Assembly: GCA_902729415.1 (NCBI GenBank)
Contig: CACVCF010000013.1
Coordinates: 1-64,000 of the forward strand
Direction of reading: 5' to 3'
DNA from: Terasakiella magnetica
GTDB lineage: Bacteria; Pseudomonadota; Alphaproteobacteria; Rhodospirillales; Magnetospirillaceae
Length of the DNA stretch: 64,000 nucleotides
Below the pieces are notes generated by a model. The model ran no database searches and had not been told where the DNA came from. It saw only the letters and a list, made by a program, of their open reading frames with translations. Both the position numbers and the translations under genes were made by a program. Shown piece by piece: positions 52,339 to 59,805 of the stretch. The stretch's first letter is position 1. Every line of letters starts with the position of its first letter.

Positions 52339-53157
52339 TTAGGGTTCGAGGCAGCGCAGAGAGACCACACCGGCGCAATCGACCAGTGCGCTGCCCTGCG
52401 ACATGAAGTTGTTGATGAACCAGGCGGCACGGTCGCCTTGATAGGTGATCTCGGTCTTGACCTCCGAGCCGCAGGCATGGCCGATGGCGGTCTTGTGGTA
52501 CCAGTAGCAGGAGCGGACGCCGCCGCTCTTGGTCAGACCGGAATGGGGCATCCACAAGGTGCCCAGCCAGTTCTTGGCCTGGGTGCCCTTCCACGGCAGA
52601 TCGTCCTCGCCGACATAATCGGCGTGGGCGAATTCAGGGATGCTCATCAGGTCGGACCATTGCTTCCAACCGACCACGGCGAAGCGCTCGCCATCATCCG
52701 GCACGTCGGCGCCCCCCAGCATCTCGAAGGCAGTCAGCACCTTGTCCTTGGTCAGGCCGGTGGTGCCGTCCATGGCGTAATTGGTGGACTTGTCCAATTC
52801 GGCGATGATCAGTTCGTCGGTCTTGCGCCCCAGGGCATAGGCCCCGGCATTGGTCAGAACCGCACGTTCATCGTGCTCGACCTTGAGATCATCCAGCTTG
52901 TCCAGCCAGTCTCCGGCGTAATAATCGAACAATTGGCACTGCACGGCGGAGTGATCGACATTCATCACCGGCACCTTGCCGTGGCGGGCCTTGGTGCTGG
53001 CGGTGCCTTTACCCACCTTCTGGAAGGTGGCGATAGCACCCTTGACGTTATTGCGCACCCGAACGGTGTTGCGCAGCTTAGTGCCCATGCGCTGATAGGC
53101 GGCGTGGACCTCGTGCCCGTACTGGACCGAGTAGGAATTGACAATGCTTGTGGACAT
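52339..53157 (-). CDS. Phage major capsid protein
   Basis: 272 aa. It starts VNSYSVQYGHEVHAAYQRMGTKLRNTVRVRNNVKG and contains YYAGDWLDKLDDLKVEHDERAVL and EITYQGDRAAWFINNFMSQGSALVD, typical of the shell proteins of podoviruses with T7-like head-tail modules. AAAAGGAAC precedes the ATG. It has a long 5' leader (about 185 bases) with a strong promoter and a 14-bp-stem hairpin. Confidence 0.88.
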   Translation of the reverse strand: MSTSIVNSYSVQYGHEVHAAYQRMGTKLRNTVRVRNNVKGAIATFQKVGKGTASTKARHGKVPVMNVDHSAVQCQLFDYYAGDWLDKLDDLKVEHDERAVLTNAGAYALGRKTDELIIAELDKSTNYAMDGTTGLTKDKVLTAFEMLGGADVPDDGERFAVVGWKQWSDLMSIPEFAHADYVGEDDLPWKGTQAKNWLGTLWMPHSGLTKSGGVRSCYWYHKTAIGHACGSEVKTEITYQGDRAAWFINNFMSQGSALVDCAGVVSLRCLEP

Positions 53158-53187
53158 GATTTGTTCCTTTTGAAGATTTGCCGGTTT

Positions 53188-53248
53188 CGCCCATCTTGCG
53201 GTTCTGATCCGACCTGGCCAGGGTCAAGGGATCGCCGCAAGATGGGCG
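53188..53248 (-). promoter_or_regulatory. Large hairpin in the capsid mRNA leader
   Basis: CGCCCATCTTGCGG (53188-53201) pairs perfectly with CCGCAAGATGGGCG (53235-53248) across 33 bases that themselves contain the CCTGGCCAGG palindrome and GATCC/GGATC arms. It ends about 30 bases before the capsid ATG. It could protect the mRNA or control capsid translation. Confidence 0.65.
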
Positions 53249-53346
53249 CAAAGCCCCAGGCCGCCCAGGGCGGGCGGTTATCCGGGGAAGGAATGGGATC
53301 AAGAAAAACACCCGGATGCAGGCGCATCTCGGGCGTTGATTTTGGT

Positions 53347-53374
53347 AATATATCCTATTTAGGATTTAAGTCAA
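53347..53374 (-). promoter_or_regulatory. Capsid operon promoter with operator-like palindrome in the spacer
   Basis: Minus strand TTGACT (53374-53369), 16-base spacer, TATATT (53352-53347): five of six matches in each box. The spacer holds the palindrome ATCCTA-AA-TAGGAT (53352-53365), placed where a bound repressor would block RNA polymerase. The rest of the 473-base gap 53158-53630 holds the leader hairpin, this promoter and the divergent promoter of the MCP-like gene; no gene is seen. Confidence 0.65.
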
Positions 53375-53476
53375 GTATTTTTTAGGGCAGCATGCGGATT
53401 GTCCGCCGAGAACAACATCAACCCTGGATTACGAAAGAGGATGAGCACATCGCTTCCGCCTCCCCATGTTGCTGCC

Positions 53477-53482
53477 TATAAT
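53477..53482 (+). promoter_or_regulatory. Candidate -10 box for the MCP-like/ODP cassette
   Basis: Consensus TATAAT on the plus strand, about 148 bases before the MCP-like gene, with no good -35 (TTCCGC at 53454-53459). It would give the cassette its own transcription, independent of the phage promoter. Confidence 0.4.
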
Positions 53483-53630
53483 ATCCATCAATTCCCATAA
53501 CCATCTCTACGGCTATGCAAGTATCCCTTCGCATAAGGCCGAAAGAATCCCCCTGTCACCGGGAAGGAAAGCAGTTATGATCCTACGAATTCGTTCGTCG
53601 TCCGCCGAGAATTAGGGGAAACTCGCGGCC

Positions 53631-54374
53631 ATGTCAGAGGCACCGCTTATCGTACACGCCAATACTCCGCGCACGGACCGTATCGAGGCCCGCGCCAACG
53701 GATTGCTGAGCGATTGCCGCCGGGCTTTTCACGCCTTTGGCGCACTGGATGAACTGGCCGAAAATCTGCGCATCCTCTCCCTGAATGCCGAGCTGGCGGC
53801 AGGGCGGGCCGGTGACAAGGGCCGCGCGGTACGAGCACTGACCCAATACACCCGTGAGTTGGTTAACCGGCTGGCCCAGATTCAAGGCGAGATGAATTCA
53901 CTTCGCAGTGCCACCTTCGCCTTATCCTCCTTGATCCTGCGCGGCCTGATGCAGATGCAGCTGTTCGAGCGCGCCTGCACCCAGGTCAGCCGGCAGGCGC
54001 ATTCAGCAGCAGCCCGGACATCAAGCGAGGGTGGATTCGCGGATATCATGCGCGAGTTGGTCGAGACCCTGGACAACATGGCCGGTTCGGTCCGCAATCT
54101 GGCGCAGCGCGCCCACGGGGTCGAAGAGGTGGTCAGCCAGTCGGATTCCATCGCCACCAATATCGCCATCGAGGCATCGTCGGCAGGGGTCCACGAAAAG
54201 GAATTCCGCACGGTCTCGGACACCATGCGCCATTATGTGGACAATCTCAGGACCATGATCGACGAGGCGTCGGACGCGGTTCGGCGCGCGGCGGAAAAGA
54301 GCGAGGCGCTGCGCCGCATCGGCCTCGACAGCCTGGACGACCTCGAACACGACAGACATCGGCTTGCGGAGTAA
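53631..54374 (+). CDS. Soluble MCP-like signalling protein with two receptor-tip-like motifs
   Basis: 247 aa, all helical, without membrane segments, HAMP or a ligand domain. Two segments resemble the signalling tip of methyl-accepting chemotaxis proteins (consensus NLLALNAAIEAARAGExGRGFAVVA). The first is LRILSLNAELAAGRAGDKGRAVRALTQYTREL near residues 45-77, and the second SIATNIAIEASSAGVHEKEFRTVSDTMRHYVD near 171-205. One hairpin tip per protein is normal. It lies seven bases before the oxygen-binding di-iron protein gene, a pairing known from ODP-chemoreceptor systems. It could connect ODP to CheA/CheW arrays, or interact with other receptors. It is on the opposite strand to the phage genes on both sides. 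Confidence 0.7.
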   Translation: MSEAPLIVHANTPRTDRIEARANGLLSDCRRAFHAFGALDELAENLRILSLNAELAAGRAGDKGRAVRALTQYTRELVNRLAQIQGEMNSLRSATFALSSLILRGLMQMQLFERACTQVSRQAHSAAARTSSEGGFADIMRELVETLDNMAGSVRNLAQRAHGVEEVVSQSDSIATNIAIEASSAGVHEKEFRTVSDTMRHYVDNLRTMIDEASDAVRRAAEKSEALRRIGLDSLDDLEHDRHRLAE

Positions 54375-54381
54375 GCAATCC

Positions 54382-55137
54382 ATGAAGTGCGTCACCCTGT
54401 TCCGGGACAACGATCATTGCTGGCAGGTTTTCGGCCAGGACCCGGACAAACCCGATAATGTGATCGATACCAATCAGTACGCCGTGCATTGCGGCGGCTC
54501 CACCATTCTGCTGGACCCCGGCGGGATGGAGGTGTTCCCCGGCATGATGGCTGCGCTGACGCGGGAGATCTCGCTCGACCAGGTGTCGGCTTTATTCCTG
54601 TCGCACCAAGACCCCGATATCGGCTCGTCGCTGCCGCTGTGGCGCCGCGTCTGCGGCAAGGATATCAAGATTTATCTTCCCTGGCTGTGGTCGGGTTTCA
54701 CCGCCCATTTCGACCGGGATGCCGTCTTCACCACCATCCCTGATGAAGGGATGGAAATTTCCGTGGGCGGCGCCCGCCTGCGCTTCATCCCCGCCCACTA
54801 CCTGCACTCCTCGGGTAATTTCAGCGTCTATGATCCGCGGGCACGGATTTTGTTCTCGGGCGATATGGGGGCGGCCCTTGTGCCGTTGGACAAGACCGGT
54901 GGCTCGATGTTCGTGACTGATTTTACCAGCCATGTGCAGTATATGGACGGCTTTCACCGCCGCTGGCTGGGCTCGACGCGGGCGCGCGACGCCTGGGTGG
55001 CCCAGGTCTCCAAGCTCGACATCGACATGCTGGCACCCCAGCACGGGCTGATTTTCAAGGGCGACGACGTCAAACGCTTCCTCGACTGGATTGCAGCCCT
55101 GGAGATTGGCAGCGGCCTTGCCGCCATGAACCGCTGA
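54382..55137 (+). CDS. Oxygen-binding di-iron protein (ODP), metallo-beta-lactamase fold
   Basis: 251 aa, the lactamase-like domain of flavodiiron proteins without the flavodoxin part. Metal-site residues in order: H75-x-D77-x-D79 (SHQDPDI), H142 (HYLHSSGN), D161 (FSGDMG) and H221 (APQHGL). The classic flavodiiron motif is H-x-E-x-D-H. Here Glu is Asp and the following His is Ile, as I recall for the ODP group, which binds O2 or Fe(II) stably and signals to chemoreceptors rather than reducing oxygen. It is directly downstream of the MCP-like gene, so the two should form one sensing unit. Other reading: a flavodiiron-like oxidase relative. Confidence 0.8.
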   Translation: MKCVTLFRDNDHCWQVFGQDPDKPDNVIDTNQYAVHCGGSTILLDPGGMEVFPGMMAALTREISLDQVSALFLSHQDPDIGSSLPLWRRVCGKDIKIYLPWLWSGFTAHFDRDAVFTTIPDEGMEISVGGARLRFIPAHYLHSSGNFSVYDPRARILFSGDMGAALVPLDKTGGSMFVTDFTSHVQYMDGFHRRWLGSTRARDAWVAQVSKLDIDMLAPQHGLIFKGDDVKRFLDWIAALEIGSGLAAMNR

Positions 55138-55150
55138 TTACAGATCGGCA

Positions 55151-55225
55151 GGCCAGCCCCTGACATCGGGGCCGGCCTATCACAAGATGAATTGCGGCCT
55201 TACCGGTCCCCGACCTCGGGACCGG
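55151..55225. terminator. Two adjacent hairpins between the convergent ODP and scaffold genes
   Basis: GGCCAGCCCC-TGACATC-GGGGCCGGCC (55151-55177) and CCGGTCCC-CGACCTC-GGGACCGG (55203-55225). Both have seven-base loops with similar sequence, so they may be diverged copies. U-tracts are poor. Confidence 0.45.
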
Positions 55226-55244
55226 CAAGACCGTATTCGGGGCC

Positions 55245-55937
55245 TCAGCCCCCGGAAAGGCGGCGGAAGCCGTCGCTGACCTTGGCGATAAAGGCGGGAT
55301 CGCGCGCCTTCCAATAGCGAGGATCGTTCATCATCTTCTTCAGCCGCTCCTCGGACGGGGCCTCGTCATTGGCGGCGGGTGCCTTGCCCAGGCTGGGTTC
55401 ACCGGCACTCATCATGCGGTGCAGGGTTTTGACGCCGTCGGCGGTCGAGGCCAGGGCGACGAAAGCATCCTCGGGCAAATTCTTGCGCCCCCAGGCGGCC
55501 AACTGCGCCGCGATCTGGCGCCACCGGCCCTCACCGCCGAAATGATCCTGCAAATGAGCGACCTGGCTCTGCTCATGGGCCTTGCCCGCCTCCTCGCCGA
55601 GGACGGGTAGCAGGCAGTCATGGGCCAAGTCATAGACCAGTTGTGCCTGTTCCTGGCTGAACCCGGCCTCGAACAGGCGACGGTTGACCTCGGCGCAGCT
55701 GGCCAAGGCCGGATGGGTGTGGCCGATCTGATAGTGATCTGCGCTTTCGGGCGGAGCGGGGCGGGCCCTGGCCGAGGAGCGGCGCTCCAGGTCGAGATAG
55801 GCCTTGAGCAGGGCATCGGTGCGGATAGTACGCTTGGCGCCGTCCCAGAATTTGTCGGGAATATGGGCCGGGCGGGCGGTGAAATCGGCTTCGGCGCCGA
55901 GGTTTTCACCGCTATCGAGAGAATCTTCGTAATGCAT
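55245..55937 (-). CDS. Phage scaffolding (capsid assembly) protein
   Basis: 230 aa, acidic and helical, with the N-terminal HIPDKFWDGAKRTIRTDALLKAYLDLERR motif. This is the signature of T7 gp9-like capsid assembly proteins, whose DKFWD and LLKSYLELE segments are conserved. The C-terminal SEERLKKMMNDPRYWKARDPAFIAKVSDGFRRL helix is the expected capsid-binding tail. ATG at 55937 after GGAGTCC. In related phages it directly precedes the capsid gene; here the ODP cassette separates them. Confidence 0.85.
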   Translation of the reverse strand: MHYEDSLDSGENLGAEADFTARPAHIPDKFWDGAKRTIRTDALLKAYLDLERRSSARARPAPPESADHYQIGHTHPALASCAEVNRRLFEAGFSQEQAQLVYDLAHDCLLPVLGEEAGKAHEQSQVAHLQDHFGGEGRWRQIAAQLAAWGRKNLPEDAFVALASTADGVKTLHRMMSAGEPSLGKAPAANDEAPSEERLKKMMNDPRYWKARDPAFIAKVSDGFRRLSGG

Positions 55938-56126
55938 GAATGGACTCCTAAGGATGGGGTAATACCGGCGAACCCTCGAACTGATTTTTTTCGGTCCGAG
56001 GGCGAGACGGCAAGGGCAAGGCCCGCCGCGCCACATGGCGCGTAAGCCAAGGCGGACGAAGGTTCGCCACCCGGCGTTTGAGGGACAATGAGGCGAGCCA
56101 CGTCAGGGGCTCGCCGGTGCAAGACT

Positions 56127-56393
56127 TCAGGCTCCCGCCTGACCACGGGCGATCAGGGACAAGATGTGGAGAACAAGGGCGCGCTGGCCTTCCAGATGGC
56201 GCAGCGCCGCATCGCCGGATTCAGGGCCGAGGCACCGGCCCAGGGTCATGGCGCGGAGATGACCAAGGACAGCGTCGCCATCTGCCGACAGGAACAGCCG
56301 GGTGGCCATGCGGGCGAGATCGAGGCCCGAATCGTCCGGCGCAGGCGACACCGGCGGCTCGAACCAGGTCCAGCCCGGTTCAGAGCGAGACAT
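56127..56393 (-). CDS. Small phage protein between portal and scaffold
   Basis: 88 aa, helical C-terminal half (LEGQRALVLHILSLIARGQ), no known domain. The start overlaps the portal stop region and has GAGGAGGG upstream, consistent with phage operon translation. Position suggests a minor head protein. Confidence 0.65.
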   Translation of the reverse strand: MSRSEPGWTWFEPPVSPAPDDSGLDLARMATRLFLSADGDAVLGHLRAMTLGRCLGPESGDAALRHLEGQRALVLHILSLIARGQAGA

Positions 56394-57918
56394 GGGCGCC
56401 CTCCTCCGCTACCGGGGCTGGCCGGATCAGCTCGGCGGGCACGCCGAAGGCGCGGCCCAGCCAGCGGGCAGCCTCCACCGGGTCCAGCGCCTGCATGGCA
56501 GCCGGCCCCATCTGCCCCAGCGCAGATAGCCAGGCCAGCATGTTGCGGGCATCGCGCTGGCTTTGATTCTGGGCCAGGGGCGAGCGGTATTGCAGATCGA
56601 TGACGCGGCCATCCACCAGCAGATCGGGGATTTCACCTCGCCGCCGCAAGATATGCACCGCCCGGACCACCAGGGGGGTCAGCAGCTCGCTCTGAAAGCG
56701 GCCATAAGTAGCCCCCAGCAGCCGGGCCATGTCGGCGGAACGCTGCAACACTTCGGTGGCGGTCATCTTGGGGGCATCAACCTGCCCCAGTTTGTCGGCC
56801 AGCAAAGCGTGACGGATCCGTCCACGCAGATCCTCCAGCACCAGTTGCGACGTATCGAAACGCCCTGGCGCGGTCAGGGGCTGCAACCCGGCGGACCCCA
56901 CCGCCTTGGGGATGATGGTGCCGGGCACCAATTTGATGTTGGCGGGGTTGAGAACACCATCGTCATCGGCCTGCCAGATGCCGGTGACAGCGATGGTGGC
57001 ATTTTTCAGCACCAGTTCCACCACCTTGTTGGCGGTCTTGATATCGGGCAGAGCCTTCATCACCGGCGAGCGGCCATAGACCTCGCCTGGAGCTTTCAGC
57101 CAGCGGAAGTTGATGAACGGCGTCATCTCGAAGCGGCCATCGGCCAGGATCAGATCGCGCTCGTCATCATCGAGCACAGCCGCATAGGCATGACCGTTGG
57201 CAATGGGCACCACCGCTTCGATCACCCCGATGCGAAGCTCAGGGTCATCCGAGGCGGCATGGACAATGTCCTCGGGCAGGGTCGCAGCGGGAAAGCGCGC
57301 CCGTAATGCGGCAAGACTGAGCTCACTGCGGCGGAAGGTGACGTCAAGGCGCCCTTGCGGCCCTTCCTCCATCACCACCTGGCCCAGCGGCACGGCAGTA
57401 AAGCGGAAGGCCGAAGCCTCGCCCGGCGGCGCCTCCTCGAACAGCAGACAGGCGGTGCCGCCAGTCACCACATCAAGATAGCATTGATGCATTTCGACGG
57501 CGAAGTTAGAGCGGTCAAAGTGTGATTGCAGCGCCGCACCAATGCGGTCCAGCACCGGAGCGAGGCGGTCCCGCTCCTCCGCGGGCAGACGGTCGCTGGC
57601 GGTCAGACCGAACCACTGAGCCCAAGGCGGCGTCAGCTCCGACAGCAGGCTGGCCGCCAGCTGATCGACCGCATCGGGGGCCGTGCCGTCGAACAGACGG
57701 TCGGCCTTCTTCTCGCCGGGTGTGGCGGCGTGCAGCACCGCGTCACGCAACGGCAGGGCATAGTCATAGCATTCCTGCCAATGGCTTTCCCATACCGCCC
57801 GCCGTTCCTTGGCGCGGCGATAGCGTTTGAGCAAGGCGCCGGAATCGTCACCCGCACGCCCCAACAGCCTTTCGCCGCGGGCTTCAGGCTCCTTCTCCGA
57901 CCGATCGGATTCGGACAT
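56380..57918 (-). CDS. Phage portal (head-to-tail connector) protein
   Basis: 512 aa, T7 gp8-type connector. WESHWQECYDYALPLRDAVL, LFDGTAPDAVDQLAASLLSELTPPWAQWFGL, FAVEMHQCYLDVVTGGTACLLFEE and ALPDIKTANKVVELVLKNATIAVTGIWQ are the typical blocks. The dodecameric ring is the DNA gate of the head. Start ATG 57918 is preferred (GGGAGA seven bases upstream) over GTG 57924, both overlapping the stop of the small Pro-rich gene. Confidence 0.9.
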   Translation of the reverse strand: MSESDRSEKEPEARGERLLGRAGDDSGALLKRYRRAKERRAVWESHWQECYDYALPLRDAVLHAATPGEKKADRLFDGTAPDAVDQLAASLLSELTPPWAQWFGLTASDRLPAEERDRLAPVLDRIGAALQSHFDRSNFAVEMHQCYLDVVTGGTACLLFEEAPPGEASAFRFTAVPLGQVVMEEGPQGRLDVTFRRSELSLAALRARFPAATLPEDIVHAASDDPELRIGVIEAVVPIANGHAYAAVLDDDERDLILADGRFEMTPFINFRWLKAPGEVYGRSPVMKALPDIKTANKVVELVLKNATIAVTGIWQADDDGVLNPANIKLVPGTIIPKAVGSAGLQPLTAPGRFDTSQLVLEDLRGRIRHALLADKLGQVDAPKMTATEVLQRSADMARLLGATYGRFQSELLTPLVVRAVHILRRRGEIPDLLVDGRVIDLQYRSPLAQNQSQRDARNMLAWLSALGQMGPAAMQALDPVEAARWLGRAFGVPAELIRPAPVAEEGAHVSL

Positions 57919-57920
57919 GA

Positions 57921-58139
57921 TCACTCTCCCAGCAAAGTCTTGGCGCCGCCGGTCGGCGGCGGCAGCAGCACCCCGTTTTCAGAGGTGGCGATGGTGCCCA
58001 GAAGGCCGCGGCGATTGCGGTCGATGGTGTCCTGACGGGCCTGGGCGGCGGCGATCTCGGGATCGGGTGCGGCAGGAACAGGCGGCGGCGGCGGCGCTGA
58101 TGGCGGCGGCGGCGGATCGGGGGCAAAAAAACCACCCAT
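57921..58139 (-). CDS. Small proline-rich phage protein
   Basis: 72 aa. It begins GGFFAPDPPPPPSAPPPPP and continues with a short helix (PEIAAAQARQDTIDRNRRG). Similar small proteins with a Pro-rich N-terminus precede portal genes in BPP-1/T7-like prophages. ATG at 58139 with AAGGAGAG upstream. Confidence 0.7.
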   Translation of the reverse strand: MGGFFAPDPPPPPSAPPPPPVPAAPDPEIAAAQARQDTIDRNRRGLLGTIATSENGVLLPPPTGGAKTLLGE

Positions 58140-58221
58140 GGGGCTCTCCTTCTTCACAGGTTGATCATGATTTGTTCTTTCCACCTGACGCAAAAACACG
58201 CCGCCGAAGCCGGTCGGTGTT

Positions 58222-58674
58222 TTAGGCGCAGAAGTGGTGTTGATGGGAGGAAGTGTCTCGCGACAGAGCGGCGACGTCAAGGACTATTTTGCTATTTTTT
58301 GATATTTTTTGGAAAAGTTGCCACGGCGTCAGAACTATACCGTCATTAAGTCCTATTATCCGCTTTACAGCCTCGACACAGGTAAAGGGTCGCCAGGGCA
58401 TCGGCCGGTGCGGAGGGCAGGCAACCACAGCCTCGACCACACTCATCCCCTGCCCCCGATACCACTCCGCCACGTCGAAATCCGCCGCCACCGGCAGCAC
58501 CGTCACCAGGGTTCTATGAGCCAGGGGGTTGATGCAGACCCACCCGCCTGGCGATCCCAACACCACGAAACAATGGCGGTATCCCGGCCGCAACAGCCGC
58601 AGCCAAGCTAGATCCGTCTGGCCGGAAAACACCACCAGCGCCCGCGTCCACGGAGTTTGATCGACGGCGATCAT
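58222..58674 (-). CDS. Phage protein of unknown function, possible Cys/His enzyme
   Basis: 150 aa. It contains PGYRHCFVVLGSPGGWVCINPL and FTCVEAVKRIIGL...LTPWQLF. The invariant-looking His, Cys and the TPWQL ending recall small papain- or transglutaminase-like folds, but this is not a firm match. The start at 58674 overlaps the previous gene's stop (ATGA). The last quarter is AT-rich (58280-58320). Confidence 0.6.
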   Translation of the reverse strand: MIAVDQTPWTRALVVFSGQTDLAWLRLLRPGYRHCFVVLGSPGGWVCINPLAHRTLVTVLPVAADFDVAEWYRGQGMSVVEAVVACPPHRPMPWRPFTCVEAVKRIIGLNDGIVLTPWQLFQKISKNSKIVLDVAALSRDTSSHQHHFCA

Positions 58675-59036
58675 GCTAAAATACCCTTTTGTTTCAAAGG
58701 AGTGTACAAACGATCCAGCGCCTCGGCCCACAGGCAGGCCTCGCCGGGCGTATCGCCGCCCCACGGATCGGGCGGAACCTGCCGCAATCCAAAACGTCCC
58801 AACACCGTCAGATGTGCCCGCCGCAACACACGCCGCTGATACAGCCGCTGGACCTCGCGGGCGATATCGTCAGGCTCGCAGGGACGCTCCACATCGCCCA
58901 GCCCGGCGGTAAAGCGTACACCGTGGTCCCGGGCCACCTGGCATTGCGAATACCACAGCCACGCATCCTCGCTGGTTGCAAAGGGCTGGGTAGGGCGCAC
59001 AGCCAATGGCCGCGCTATGTATTTATTATGTTTCAT
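58671..59036 (-). CDS. Hypothetical phage protein, first gene of the head operon
   Basis: 121 aa, no recognised domain. Features: SEDAWLWYSQCQVARDHGVRF and a Pro/Trp-rich C-terminal half (RQVPPDPWGGDTPGEACLWAEALDRLY). GGAGAACGC precedes the ATG. It is the first minus-strand gene after the divergent repressor, so it is probably the start of the late operon. Confidence 0.65.
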   Translation of the reverse strand: MKHNKYIARPLAVRPTQPFATSEDAWLWYSQCQVARDHGVRFTAGLGDVERPCEPDDIAREVQRLYQRRVLRRAHLTVLGRFGLRQVPPDPWGGDTPGEACLWAEALDRLYTPLKQKGILA

Positions 59037-59040
59037 TTGC

Positions 59041-59059
59041 GTTCTCCATAGATAGGAAC
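59041..59059. promoter_or_regulatory. Candidate operator between repressor and head operon
   Basis: GTTCTCCATAGATAGGAAC, with GTTC...GAAC ends in inverted order, directly upstream of the ATG at 59036 and about 100 bases before the repressor. Weak dyad, suggested by position. Confidence 0.3.
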
Positions 59060-59155
59060 AAACGCGGTAATTTTGAACGACAACCCGTTATCGAGTCAAG
59101 CGTGCAGGTATATCTTCCTGCTGCGATGGAGGGCGAATTGCGAGACCATCTTCCC

Positions 59156-59788
59156 ATGTTGAAGCATGCCGACATCTGGGCCGCCATTGACGCACTCGCC
59201 CGAGACCACGGTCTGACGGCGTCTGCTCTTGCGCGCAAAGCCGGGCTCGACCCCACCACCTTCAACAAAAGCAAACGCATCACCCGCGAGGGCAAGCCGC
59301 GATGGCCCTCCACCGAAAGCGTCGCCAAGGTGCTGGACGCCACCGGCGCCAGCATGAGCGAGTTCGTGGCCTATATCGAAGGGGCGGCGGCGATGCATCC
59401 GGCGGCGACAGTGCCCCTGATCGGCTTTGCCCAGGCGGGGGACCGCGGATTTTTCGATGATGCCGGTTATCCGCTGGGTGGCGGATGGGATGAAATCCCC
59501 TTCCCCGAGATCGGTGATGCTCACGCCTATGCCTTGGAAGTCAGTGGCGATTCCATGGAGCCTCTGTTCCGCGACGGTGATGTGGTCATCGTCTCACCCG
59601 GCGCCAATGTCCGGCGCGGTGACCGGGTGGTGGTACGCACGACCGAGGGGGAGGTGATGGTCAAGCAATTGGTGCGTCAGACCGCCAAGCGGGTTGAACT
59701 GGCCTCCATCAACCCCGCCCATTCCGGCCGCTCGCTGGCAAGCGAAGAAGTGGCGTGGATGGCCCGCATCCTCTGGGCCAGTCAATAA
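59156..59788 (+). CDS. LexA-like transcriptional repressor (HTH + S24 peptidase)
   Basis: 210 aa from ATG 59156. An N-terminal helix-turn-helix (TASALARKAGLDPTTFNKSKR) is joined to a LexA/CI-type S24 peptidase domain. That domain has the cleavage Ala-Gly pair (FAQAG, 94-95), catalytic Ser133 (VSGDSMEP) and Lys170 (EVMVKQL). It should cleave itself when RecA is activated. It could be the phage repressor, but this repressor type is also widespread as a host gene in alphaproteobacteria, so ownership is uncertain. The frame is open upstream to 59006 without homology; ribosome sites are poor for every candidate start. Confidence 0.85.
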   Translation: MLKHADIWAAIDALARDHGLTASALARKAGLDPTTFNKSKRITREGKPRWPSTESVAKVLDATGASMSEFVAYIEGAAAMHPAATVPLIGFAQAGDRGFFDDAGYPLGGGWDEIPFPEIGDAHAYALEVSGDSMEPLFRDGDVVIVSPGANVRRGDRVVVRTTEGEVMVKQLVRQTAKRVELASINPAHSGRSLASEEVAWMARILWASQ

Positions 59789-59805
59789 CCTTATCTTGAT
59801 TTTTT

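Noticed and set aside
53391-53480. A 29-codon ATG frame upstream of the MCP-like gene
   Set aside because: No ribosome-binding site, unusual Cys-rich end and no coding character; treated as non-coding leader.
42960-59036. Diversity-generating retroelement, because the head genes resemble BPP-1
   Set aside because: No reverse transcriptase frame and no template/variable repeat pair was found next to the fiber or LamG genes.
59156-59788. Calling the S24 repressor the definite phage repressor
   Set aside because: The same HTH-S24 type is widespread as a chromosomal gene in alphaproteobacteria, so it is listed without ownership.
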